A stretch of 8,342 nucleotides of DNA. It comes from Actinomycetota bacterium. GTDB taxonomy: Bacteria; Actinomycetota; Actinomycetes; Nanopelagicales; Nanopelagicaceae. A program made the position numbers and the translations under genes. Location of the stretch: positions 1 through 8,342 of the forward strand of contig WLQA01000029.1 of the NCBI GenBank assembly GCA_009698515.1. The letters run 5' to 3'. Below are positions 1-6,833 of the stretch, in pieces; position 1 is the first letter of the stretch, and each line of letters opens with the position of its first letter. The notes under the pieces were generated by a model. The model had not been told where the DNA came from. It did no database searches and saw only the letters and a list, made by a program, of their open reading frames with translations.

Positions 1-1
1 A

Positions 2-1996
2 GAGTGTTCAGGAATCGGCACAAAGCTTGAAGTTGATGAAGAGTTAATCATCCCAGATGATTCAATTTCAATTTATGAAGGCGCTATTGCGCCATGGTCT
101 GGCGGACATTCCTCGGAATATTTCTTGCGTTTACTAGAAGGTTTGGCAACCGATATTAAGTTTTCACTAGATGCACCTTGGAAAAAGTTATCTGAAAAAG
201 CAAAGGATGCCATCATCAATGGTTATGACTATGAGGTACACGTAAAATATAAGAATCGTTATGGTCGTGTTAGAAATTATTCAACTGGATTTGAAGGGGT
301 CGTGCCGTTTATTCACCGGCGTCATGGCGAAACAGATAGCGATTTCAGCCGTGATAAGTACGAAGCTTATATGCGCGAGACTCCCTGCCCAGCTTGTAAC
401 GGTGCGCGATTAAAACCGGAAGTTTTAGCGGTAACAATTGCGGATAAAAACATCGCACAGATTTGTGAATTATCAATTTCAGAATGTGCGCAATTCTTAA
501 AAGATATTAAATTATCAGCGAGAGAAAAGCAGATAGCAGAGCGAGTTTTCAAAGAGGTTAATGCTCGACTTGGTTTTCTACTAGATGTTGGTCTGGATTA
601 CCTATCACTGGCTCGCCCAGCAGCTACATTATCGGGCGGTGAAGCCCAACGTATTCGATTGGCAACTCAGATTGGTTCGGGTTTAACAGGAGTTTTGTAT
701 GTGTTGGATGAACCAAGTATTGGTTTACATCAACGAGATAATCGTAAGTTAATTGAAACATTAACTCGCTTGCGTGATCTTGGAAATACTTTAATAGTGG
801 TTGAACATGATGAGGACACAATCCGAACTGCAGATTGGATTGTAGATATTGGACCAGGTGCGGGGGAGCATGGCGGAAAAGTTGTCTCTTCCGGCAGTTA
901 CGAAGATTTAATCAAAGCTAAAGGTTCCATTACCGGTGCCTACTTAGCTGGCAGAAGTGTGATTGAAATTCCAAAAAAACGAAGAGCAATTGATGAGAAG
1001 AAAGTAATTACGGTTAAGGCAGCTAAGGAAAATAACCTTCAAAACATCGATGTTTCATTTCCGCTCTCTGCTTTTGTTGCTGTTACTGGAGTATCCGGTT
1101 CTGGTAAATCAACTTTGGTTAATGACATCTTGTATTCAGTTATGGCAAATAAATTAAATGGCGCAAGAATTGTGCCTGGTCGCCACCGCACTGTTACGGG
1201 CCTAGATCAGTTAGATAAAGTTGTACATGTCGATCAATCACCTATTGGCAGAACGCCACGATCTAACCCTGCAACCTATACCGGCGTATTCGACAAGGTG
1301 CGCGCGTTATTTGCTGAAACTAGTGAAGCTAAGGTGCGCGGATATCAACAAGGTCGTTTTTCCTTCAATGTGAAAGGTGGTCGCTGCGAGAATTGTGCTG
1401 GTGATGGCACCATCACAATTGAAATGAACTTTCTGCCAGATGTTTATGTTCCGTGCGAAGTTTGTCATGGGGCTAGGTATAACCGCGAAACATTAGAGGT
1501 TCATTACAAAGGTAAAACTATTGCGCAAGTACTGGATATGCCAATTGAAGAGGCACATTCCTTTTTTGAATCAGTTCCCGCTATAGCAAGATTTCTTAAA
1601 ACATTGTGCGATGTTGGACTTGGTTACGTTCGCCTAGGTCAATCAGCGCCAACGCTATCTGGCGGTGAAGCACAACGAGTTAAATTAGCCACTGAATTAC
1701 AACGCAGATCAACTGGGCGAACAATTTATGTATTAGATGAACCAACAACAGGATTACATTTTGAAGATGTTCGAAAATTGCTGCTGGTGTTAAACCGATT
1801 GGTTGATACTGGAAATACGGTTGTGGTAATTGAGCACAACTTAGATGTCATTAAATCTGCGGATTGGATTATCGATTTAGGCCCGGAAGGTGGTTCTGGT
1901 GGTGGCTTAATAGTCGCAGAGGGCAGACCAGAAGCAGTGGCAAAGAATCCAAAGAGTTATACCGGAAAATATTTAGCGCAAGCATTAGCGAAGTAA
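2..1996 (+). CDS. uvrA: UvrA, excinuclease ABC subunit A (5'-truncated by window edge)
   Basis: UvrA is the dimeric DNA-damage-sensing ATPase that loads UvrB in nucleotide excision repair in the cytoplasm. The frame is open from base 2, so the TTG at 125 is internal and not the start. About 665 residues are visible of a family length near 950. The window begins inside the first zinc module: the ECSGIG at the very start matches its last cysteine. Numbering from base 2, the first ABC signature LSGGEAQ starts near residue 210 and its Walker B DEP is at 236-238. The second ATPase has Walker A GVSGSGKST at 363-371, a zinc finger C462-x2-C465-x19-C485-x2-C488, signature LSGGEAQ from 552 and Walker B D579-E580. 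An additional CPAC motif lies near residue 129. All motifs are intact. The stop lies five bases before uvrC, so the two repair genes are probably cotranscribed. Identification is secure. Confidence 0.98.
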   Translation, partial: ECSGIGTKLEVDEELIIPDDSISIYEGAIAPWSGGHSSEYFLRLLEGLATDIKFSLDAPWKKLSEKAKDAIINGYDYEVHVKYKNRYGRVRNYSTGFEGVVPFIHRRHGETDSDFSRDKYEAYMRETPCPACNGARLKPEVLAVTIADKNIAQICELSISECAQFLKDIKLSAREKQIAERVFKEVNARLGFLLDVGLDYLSLARPAATLSGGEAQRIRLATQIGSGLTGVLYVLDEPSIGLHQRDNRKLIETLTRLRDLGNTLIVVEHDEDTIRTADWIVDIGPGAGEHGGKVVSSGSYEDLIKAKGSITGAYLAGRSVIEIPKKRRAIDEKKVITVKAAKENNLQNIDVSFPLSAFVAVTGVSGSGKSTLVNDILYSVMANKLNGARIVPGRHRTVTGLDQLDKVVHVDQSPIGRTPRSNPATYTGVFDKVRALFAETSEAKVRGYQQGRFSFNVKGGRCENCAGDGTITIEMNFLPDVYVPCEVCHGARYNRETLEVHYKGKTIAQVLDMPIEEAHSFFESVPAIARFLKTLCDVGLGYVRLGQSAPTLSGGEAQRVKLATELQRRSTGRTIYVLDEPTTGLHFEDVRKLLLVLNRLVDTGNTVVVIEHNLDVIKSADWIIDLGPEGGSGGGLIVAEGRPEAVAKNPKSYTGKYLAQALAK

Positions 1997-2001
1997 AAAT
2001 C

Positions 2002-3915
2002 ATGGCAGATCCTCAAAGTTACCGCCCAAGTAATTTACCAAATGATCCAGGTGTGTATCGATTCTTTGATGACACCGACAAGGTTATCTATGTTGGAAAA
2101 GCTAAAAATATTAAAAATAGATTGAACTCTTACTTTGGCAGTAATTTACCCACCAAAACTAGAAGAATGGTGCACACCGCAGTTCGCGTAGATTGGACCC
2201 TAGTTAAAACTGAGGTTGAAGCGTTACAACTTGAGTTTACTTGGATCAAGCAATACAACCCCGATTTCAATGTGCAATTTAAGGATGATAAGTCATATCC
2301 ATATTTAGCGATAGATGTGAAATCAAAATTTCCTAGATTATTTATTTCCAGAGCTAAAAAGATTCCTGGCATTAAGTACTTTGGCCCGTATTCGCATGCT
2401 TGGGCGTTACGTAGTACCTATGAAACATTAATGAAGATATATCCAGTTCGAACTTGTAGTGATGCCAATTTTAAGACGGCGCAACGTACAAAACGTCAGT
2501 GTTTGATGGGCGATATTGGTAAATGTGCTGCACCTTGCGTGGAATGGGTTACCGAGGATGAACATAAAAAATTAGCCACTGATTTAGTTAATTTCTTAGA
2601 AAAGTCGCCAGAAGATATTGCAACTCGTATTGAGGAAGAGATGCAAACTGCCGCGGATAATGAAGAGTTTGAGAAAGCGGCAAGATTGCGAGATCAGTTA
2701 AATGCCATTAACAAGGCTTTTGAATCTACCGATCGGTTCTTAAATGAAAAGATTGATGCTGATGTTTTAGCAATACATGAAGATATTACACATGCATCAT
2801 TATCACAGTTTAATATTCAGGCTGGTCGAATTACTGGCTCTAGGTCGTGGATTATTGATCGGGCAAATATCTTAGAAGATGAATCAATCATCTCTGCAAT
2901 GCTTGGCAAAATTTACAGTGAAACCACTCCACCTGCTGAAATCATGGTTGATCAATTACCACCAGATTCTGCAGAGCTATCGCAGTGGTTAAGTGAAAAA
3001 CGTGGCAAGACAGTAGTACTGACTCAGCCGCAACGAGGTGAAAAAGTTGAGATCGTTGAAATGGTTAAGCGCAATGCTCATCAAGCACTTATTCAATACT
3101 TAAGCAAAAGAGCCAATGATGCAGCTGTAAGCGGTAATGCGCTAACTCAAATAGCAGAGCAATTAGAGCTTGCGGAATTACCACTGCGAATTGAGTGTTT
3201 TGATATTTCAAATATACAAGGAACCAACATGGTTGCCTCCATGGTGGTCTTTGAAGATGGCCAACCGAAGAAGAGTGATTATCGAAGATTTTCCATAAAT
3301 GATGATGCAGGTTTTGATGATACGAGAGCAATCCACCATGTTATTACTAGAAGATTCAAAAGGTATTTAGCAGAAAAGGATATTGATGGGGCACAAGCAG
3401 ATCTTGATGGTGCGCAGAAGCCAAGGTTTGCCTATCCACCCCAACTGGTAATTGTCGATGGTGGTAAAGGTCAAGTAAATGCTGCTGCGCGAGCATTTAC
3501 AGAGTTAGGTATTACAGATGTAGCACTGGTTGGTTTAGCAAAACGATTAGAAGAGGTTTATCTACCAAATACATCTGAACCAATAATTTTTCCAAGGCAT
3601 GGTGAAGCCCTTTACCTATTTCAAAGAATTCGAGATGAAGCGCATAGATTTGCAATCACCTTTCATCGTAGTAAGCGCTCCAAGATGATGTTGGAATCAT
3701 TACTTGATGAAGTGCCAGGATTGGGAGAGGTCAGACGAAAATCTTTGCTTGAAGTATTTGGTTCCGTAACTGCTATTCGTAAGGCGACAGTTTCAGAGCT
3801 GGCGGCGGTGCCGGGCATCGGAGAAAAAATGGCCGAGAGTATTGACATCATTCTGCGCAGTAATTCCTCTTCAGATAAATACGATATGCAAACCGGTGAG
3901 ATATTAGATGCTTGA
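2002..3915 (+). CDS. uvrC: UvrC, excinuclease ABC subunit C
   Basis: UvrC makes both the 3' and 5' incisions around a lesion marked by UvrA/UvrB. The 637-residue product is of normal length. The N-terminal GIY-YIG nuclease shows GVY at 17-19, YVG at 30-32, R40, E78 and N86. A four-cysteine region follows at about residues 150-174. The UVR domain that contacts UvrB lies at about 201-238 (EFEKAARLRDQL). The C-terminal RNase H-like nuclease has D401 in FDISNIQG, D486 in VDGGKGQ and H548 in RDEAHRF. A tandem helix-hairpin-helix spans about 570-620 (VPGLGE, VPGIGE). The ATG at 2002 is chosen because family homology begins a few residues later. The frame is also open upstream to 1864, but that part overlaps uvrA and has no UvrC character. 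There is no strong Shine-Dalgarno, so translation is probably coupled to uvrA. A duplicated heptapeptide sits in a loop at 460-473. Confidence 0.97.
   Translation: MADPQSYRPSNLPNDPGVYRFFDDTDKVIYVGKAKNIKNRLNSYFGSNLPTKTRRMVHTAVRVDWTLVKTEVEALQLEFTWIKQYNPDFNVQFKDDKSYPYLAIDVKSKFPRLFISRAKKIPGIKYFGPYSHAWALRSTYETLMKIYPVRTCSDANFKTAQRTKRQCLMGDIGKCAAPCVEWVTEDEHKKLATDLVNFLEKSPEDIATRIEEEMQTAADNEEFEKAARLRDQLNAINKAFESTDRFLNEKIDADVLAIHEDITHASLSQFNIQAGRITGSRSWIIDRANILEDESIISAMLGKIYSETTPPAEIMVDQLPPDSAELSQWLSEKRGKTVVLTQPQRGEKVEIVEMVKRNAHQALIQYLSKRANDAAVSGNALTQIAEQLELAELPLRIECFDISNIQGTNMVASMVVFEDGQPKKSDYRRFSINDDAGFDDTRAIHHVITRRFKRYLAEKDIDGAQADLDGAQKPRFAYPPQLVIVDGGKGQVNAAARAFTELGITDVALVGLAKRLEEVYLPNTSEPIIFPRHGEALYLFQRIRDEAHRFAITFHRSKRSKMMLESLLDEVPGLGEVRRKSLLEVFGSVTAIRKATVSELAAVPGIGEKMAESIDIILRSNSSSDKYDMQTGEILDA
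3379..3420 (+). repeat. Imperfect 21-bp tandem duplication inside uvrC
   Basis: Two adjacent 21-base in-frame units encode DIDGAQA and DLDGAQK (UvrC residues 460-466 and 467-473). The DNA copies have diverged at several positions, mostly in third codon positions (for example GGG/GGT, GCA/GCG, CAA/CAG). The repeat lies between the RNase H-like strand ending near RRFKRYL and the FAYPPQLVIVDGG strand. From memory, UvrC proteins of other actinobacteria vary in length here, so it is probably a surface loop. Confidence 0.7.
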
Positions 3916-3922
3916 CAGCCAT

Positions 3923-3928
3923 AGGATG
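3923..3928 (+). promoter_or_regulatory. Ribosome-binding site of rapZ
   Basis: AGGATG, partly complementary to the 16S rRNA 3' end, ends eight bases before the rapZ ATG at 3937. It lies in the 21-base uvrC-rapZ spacer. It is one of only two recognisable Shine-Dalgarno sites in the window and supports the ATG at 3937 as the start. Confidence 0.55.
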
Positions 3929-3936
3929 ATTCGAGC

Positions 3937-4815
3937 ATGAAGGCCGACACTGAATTATTAATCATCACCGGCATGAGTGGTGCTGGTCGATCAACTGTTG
4001 CCCATTCGCTAGAGGATTTAGGTTGGTATGTTGTCGATAATTTGCCACCAGCACTTCTTGGTAATTTAATTGAATTAGTAGAAGTTTCAGTAAATAAGAT
4101 CGCAGTTGTAATTGATGTTCGAGGGCGAGCCTTCTTTGATGATCTAACCAAATCTTTAGCAGAAATTGGTGAGCAAGGTGTCGGTCGAAAAATCCTCTTT
4201 GTTGATGCTAGTGATGAATCTTTAGTTAGAAGGTTTGAATCAACTCGTCGGCCCCATCCACTACAAGGAAGTGATCGCATCGTTGATGGAATTAATGAGG
4301 AGCGCAATCGACTTCGCGAAGTCCGTGATAGCGCCGATTTAGTTATTGATTCCTCAGCACTAAATATCCATCAACTAGAGAAGAAGATTGCTGAGTACTT
4401 TCACGAGGATAACTCAGTGGATCTGCAGGTGAACATTCTCTCTTTCGGCTACAAGTATGGAATTCCAGTTGATGCTGATTTGGTTGTTGATTGTCGTTTC
4501 ATTGCTAACCCACATTGGGATCTTAAATTACGTCCTTTAACTGGATTAGATAAAGCGGTAAGTGATGCGGTTTTAAGCTCTGCCAATGTTGGTGAATTTC
4601 TAGATAGATATCAATCTCTCTTTGAAACTATGGCGAAGGGTTTTATAAATGAAGGTCGTAAGTACTTAACACTGGCTATTGGTTGTACTGGTGGCAAGCA
4701 TCGTTCCGTAGCGATAACCCAAGAGCTGCATGTGCGGTTAACCAAAAAAGATTTTGTAAATGGCAAGGTAATTCAAACTAAAGCAATGCATCGTGATTTA
4801 GGTAGAGAGTTATAA
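3937..4815 (+). CDS. rapZ: RapZ/YvcJ family nucleotide-binding protein (RNase adaptor type)
   Basis: This cytoplasmic P-loop protein family includes E. coli RapZ, which binds small RNAs and guides RNase E to GlmZ to tune GlmS (glucosamine-6-phosphate synthase), and B. subtilis YvcJ. The role in actinobacteria is poorly defined. The 292-residue product is close to the usual 285-300. Walker A GMSGAGRST is at 12-20, followed by the family segment VVDNLPPALL. A hydrophobic strand ends at D60 in IDVRGR, and VDASDE begins near 89. The C-terminal domain has CRFIANPHW, LRPLTGLD and the diagnostic GCTGGKHRSV at 249-258. The protein ends HRDLGREL, without the basic KRK tail of the E. coli protein. The start ATG has AGGATG upstream and gives a Walker A at the expected position. 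Its TAA is immediately followed by the yvcK ATG, implying translational coupling. Confidence 0.95.
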   Translation: MKADTELLIITGMSGAGRSTVAHSLEDLGWYVVDNLPPALLGNLIELVEVSVNKIAVVIDVRGRAFFDDLTKSLAEIGEQGVGRKILFVDASDESLVRRFESTRRPHPLQGSDRIVDGINEERNRLREVRDSADLVIDSSALNIHQLEKKIAEYFHEDNSVDLQVNILSFGYKYGIPVDADLVVDCRFIANPHWDLKLRPLTGLDKAVSDAVLSSANVGEFLDRYQSLFETMAKGFINEGRKYLTLAIGCTGGKHRSVAITQELHVRLTKKDFVNGKVIQTKAMHRDLGREL

Positions 4816-5757
4816 ATGAGCACAAAGGTAGTTTGTCTGGGGGGAGGTCATGGTTTAGCAGCAACCTTGTCGGCGATGCGCAATGTCACCAAAGATGTGA
4901 CAGCGATTGTTACCGTTGCAGATAACGGTGGTTCTTCAGGAAGATTACGTGCAGAATTTAACTCATTACCGCCAGGAGATTTAAGAATGGCACTTGCTGC
5001 ATTATGCAGTGATGATGATTGGGGCAGAAGCTGGGCAGAGATTATGCAGTACCGATTTACCAGTGCTGGTGAAATGGATAATCATGCGATTGGAAATTTA
5101 TTATTGACAGCGCTGTGGGATCGCGATGGTGATCCGGTAAAAGGACTAGAGCGTGTGGGAGATTTACTGCAGGTAGTAGGACGGGTTCTTCCAATGGCGC
5201 TGGAGCCACTAGATATCGAGGGCACATTTGAATTAAATGGAGAAAGTAAAACTATTCGAGGACAAATCGAAGTAGCGGCAGCAAAAGGTGAAGTAATTCA
5301 ACTTCGAATAATTCCGGAATCACCAAAATCTACTCCGGAGGCACTTTCAGTTATTGAGCAAGCCGATTGGATTACATTCGGTCCCGGCTCTTGGCTTTCA
5401 AGTGTTATGCCGCACTTATTGCTGAAAGAACAGGCAGCGGCAATTAGTAAGTCAAAGGCCAAAAAGATTCTGATCTTTAATTTGCCAGATCCTACAACTT
5501 CTGAGGAGTACGCAGGCTCCTCATTAACCGATCATTTGCAATTTATTCTGAAACACCTACCAGATTTCAAATTTGATTTTGCATTAGTAGATCATCGGAT
5601 TGCCACCAATAATTCCGCTTTTGAATCCCTAGTTAAAAAATGCGGAGGCATAGTAGTTTCCTTTGACCTAGCAGATAATGTGCATACTTTCCACCATGAT
5701 TCAAAGAAATTATTTTCCGCTTTCGGCCACATTTTGCAACCAAATCTGATTAGATAA
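4816..5757 (+). CDS. yvcK: YvcK/GlmR (CofD-like) UDP-sugar-binding regulator, gluconeogenesis factor family
   Basis: The product belongs to the YvcK (GlmR, CuvA) branch of the CofD-like superfamily. B. subtilis GlmR binds UDP-GlcNAc and stimulates GlmS, and is needed for normal cell wall and growth on gluconeogenic carbon. The mycobacterial homologue CuvA has a related envelope role. The 313-residue sequence has the nucleotide-binding start CLGGGHGLAATL (7-18), ADNGGSSGRLR (35-45), PPGDLRMALAAL (52-63), DNHAIGNL (88-95) and FGPGS (188-192). The ATG directly abuts the rapZ stop (TAAATG), and GGTAGAGAG just upstream inside rapZ may act as a weak ribosome-binding site. Position between rapZ and whiA separates it from the other CofD-fold family, the F420-biosynthesis enzyme CofD, whose partner genes are absent here. 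It may be slightly short at the C terminus compared with mycobacterial relatives. Confidence 0.93.
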   Translation: MSTKVVCLGGGHGLAATLSAMRNVTKDVTAIVTVADNGGSSGRLRAEFNSLPPGDLRMALAALCSDDDWGRSWAEIMQYRFTSAGEMDNHAIGNLLLTALWDRDGDPVKGLERVGDLLQVVGRVLPMALEPLDIEGTFELNGESKTIRGQIEVAAAKGEVIQLRIIPESPKSTPEALSVIEQADWITFGPGSWLSSVMPHLLLKEQAAAISKSKAKKILIFNLPDPTTSEEYAGSSLTDHLQFILKHLPDFKFDFALVDHRIATNNSAFESLVKKCGGIVVSFDLADNVHTFHHDSKKLFSAFGHILQPNLIR

Positions 5758-5761
5758 TCAC

Positions 5762-6739
5762 ATGGCAATGACTGAAGCAGTAAAAGATGAGTTAAGCAGA
5801 CTTTCGGTAACAAAACCTTGTTGCAGAAAGGCAGAGGTTTCAGCACTTCTTCGCTTTGCTGGGGGATTACATATCTCGGCTGGCAAAATTATTATTGAGG
5901 TGGAGTTAGATACCGCTCAAGCTGCGCGCAGATTGCGCAAAGATATTGCCGAAGTATTTGGTCATGAAAGCGAGTTATCTGTTGTTTCAGCTAGTGGTAT
6001 TAGAAAAGGAAGTCGATACATTGTTCGGGTATTAGCTGATGGTGATGCACTTGCTAGACAAACTGGTTTAGTTGATTCAAATAATCGACCAATTCGAGGT
6101 TTACCACCACAAGTTGTATCTGCGGCAATTTGTGACTCAGAGGCTGCTTGGCGCGGTGCGTTTTTAGCTCATGGCTCTTTAACTGAACCTGGCAGATCAT
6201 CTGCATTGGAAATTACCTGCCCTGGTCCTGAAGCAGCACTTGCTCTAGTTGGTGCGGCTCGTAGATTAGGAATTACGGCAAAGGCTCGAGAGGTTAGAAA
6301 TGTTGATCGTGTTGTAATTCGTGATGGTGATGCGATTGGCGCATTGTTAACTCGTTTAGGTGCACATGAAACTGTTCTAGCTTGGGAGGAGCGCAGGATG
6401 CGTCGTGAAGTGCGCGCAACTGCTAATCGATTAGCAAATTTTGATGATGCAAATCTACGTAGATCAGCAAGAGCAGCGGTTGCTGCATCGGCACGTGTGC
6501 AACGTGCAATGGAGATTTTAGGACCAGAGATTCCAACACATTTGAAAGAGGCCGGTGAGCTTCGAATCAATCACGGACAGGCGAGTTTGGAGGAGCTTGG
6601 CTCGTTAGCCTCGCCACCAATGACCAAAGATGCAATAGCTGGACGAATCAGAAGATTACTTGCAATGGCTGATAAACGTGCTCGAGATCTGGGAATTCCT
6701 GATACGGAAGCAAGTGTTAGCCCAGATTTGCTTAACTAA
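5762..6739 (+). CDS. whiA: WhiA, DNA-binding regulator of cell division/sporulation
   Basis: WhiA joins a degenerate LAGLIDADG homing-endonuclease-like fold to a C-terminal helix-turn-helix. In Streptomyces it works with WhiB to switch on sporulation-septation genes. In Firmicutes it binds DNA and affects division and chromosome segregation. The 325-residue product begins MAMTEAVKDELSRL and keeps the CCRKAE segment (C20, C21), LRFAGGLH, RQTGLVD, GLPPQV, RGAFLAHGSLTEPGRSS and LAWEERRMRREVRATANR (the recognition-like core). The HTH region is at about 273-312 (QASLEELGSL...TKDAIAGRIRRLL). No catalytic homing-endonuclease function is expected. The ATG at 5762 is preferred to the one at 5768 because MAMT matches the Streptomyces N terminus I recall. 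It starts four bases after yvcK with no visible Shine-Dalgarno, so it is probably translated by coupling. No sporulation is implied: the gene is widespread in non-sporulating actinobacteria. Confidence 0.97.
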   Translation: MAMTEAVKDELSRLSVTKPCCRKAEVSALLRFAGGLHISAGKIIIEVELDTAQAARRLRKDIAEVFGHESELSVVSASGIRKGSRYIVRVLADGDALARQTGLVDSNNRPIRGLPPQVVSAAICDSEAAWRGAFLAHGSLTEPGRSSALEITCPGPEAALALVGAARRLGITAKAREVRNVDRVVIRDGDAIGALLTRLGAHETVLAWEERRMRREVRATANRLANFDDANLRRSARAAVAASARVQRAMEILGPEIPTHLKEAGELRINHGQASLEELGSLASPPMTKDAIAGRIRRLLAMADKRARDLGIPDTEASVSPDLLN

Positions 6740-6769
6740 TTCCCATTTTTGGACTGATAAGATTTACCC

Positions 6770-6785
6770 ATCACATTGTCGTGAT
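6770..6785. repeat. Perfect inverted repeat ATCAC-N6-GTGAT, possible operator
   Basis: The arms 6770-6774 and 6781-6785 are exact reverse complements with a six-base spacer, giving a 16-base two-fold symmetric site. It overlaps the candidate -35 element of the gap promoter, where a dimeric repressor would act. It lacks a following T run, so it is not a terminator. A 5-bp palindrome can arise by chance, so function is inferred only. Confidence 0.35.
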
Positions 6786-6804
6786 ATTCATTTAAAGATA
6801 CTTT
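6776..6804 (+). promoter_or_regulatory. Candidate promoter for gap-pgk
   Basis: TTGTCG (6776-6781) resembles a -35 and TACTTT (6799-6804) fits the loose actinobacterial TAnnnT -10, with a 17-base spacer. Initiation would fall near 6811, leaving a short 5' leader before the ATG at 6834. The match is weak and AT-rich sequence gives many such hits. Placement in the one real gap, ahead of a normally well-expressed glycolytic gene, is the main support. Confidence 0.3.
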
Positions 6805-6822
6805 TGTAAATAACTTAAAGAT
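6792..6822 (+). repeat. Direct repeat of TTAAAGAT upstream of gap
   Basis: The 8-mer TTAAAGAT occurs at 6792-6799 and again at 6815-6822, 23 bases start to start, about two helical turns. The first copy abuts the candidate -10 and the second abuts the ribosome-binding site. It could be a regulator-binding pair or a chance repeat in AT-rich DNA. Confidence 0.3.
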
Positions 6823-6826
6823 GAGG
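6823..6826 (+). promoter_or_regulatory. Ribosome-binding site of gap
   Basis: GAGG (within GATGAGGTT) lies seven bases upstream of the ATG at 6834, an optimal Shine-Dalgarno spacing. It fixes the gap start and fits a gene that is initiated independently rather than by coupling, unlike yvcK, whiA and pgk. Confidence 0.65.
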
Positions 6827-6833
6827 TTCTAAT

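Larger units (their letters stand above)
6740..6833 (+). other. Intergenic region whiA-gap, the only sizeable non-coding gap
   Basis: These 94 bases are AT-rich and separate the uvrA-to-whiA block from gap-pgk. They contain a perfect short inverted repeat, a possible promoter, a directly repeated 8-mer and the gap ribosome-binding site, each listed separately. I see no GC-rich hairpin followed by a T run, so no intrinsic terminator for whiA is evident and read-through into gap is possible. Confidence 0.7.

Noticed and set aside
125..127. TTG as start codon of uvrA
   Set aside because: The frame continues upstream to base 2 with UvrA sequence (CSGIGTKLEVDEEL, EGAIAPW), so the gene is cut by the window edge and this TTG encodes an internal leucine.
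812..818. GACAC motifs (also near 2074 and 7018) as WhiA-binding sites
   Set aside because: All lie inside coding sequence of uvrA, uvrC and gap. A 5-mer is expected by chance at this frequency, and none lies in the whiA-gap intergenic region.
1864..2001. Upstream extension of uvrC overlapping the end of uvrA
   Set aside because: The extra residues are the out-of-frame reading of uvrA and have no UvrC similarity. The ATG at 2002 gives the normal UvrC N terminus.
3663..4307. Long reverse-strand open frame (214 codons) across the end of uvrC and start of rapZ
   Set aside because: It lies antisense to two genes with complete, well-conserved motifs. Its translation is serine/threonine/proline-rich with no recognisable domain, as expected of a frame shadow.
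6169..6570. Reverse-strand open frame (133 codons) inside whiA
   Set aside because: It is antisense to the most conserved part of WhiA, shows no known motif and has no ribosome-binding site of note.
6742..6754. CCA-TTTT-TGG hairpin after whiA as a terminator
   Set aside because: The stem is only three base pairs and no T run follows it.
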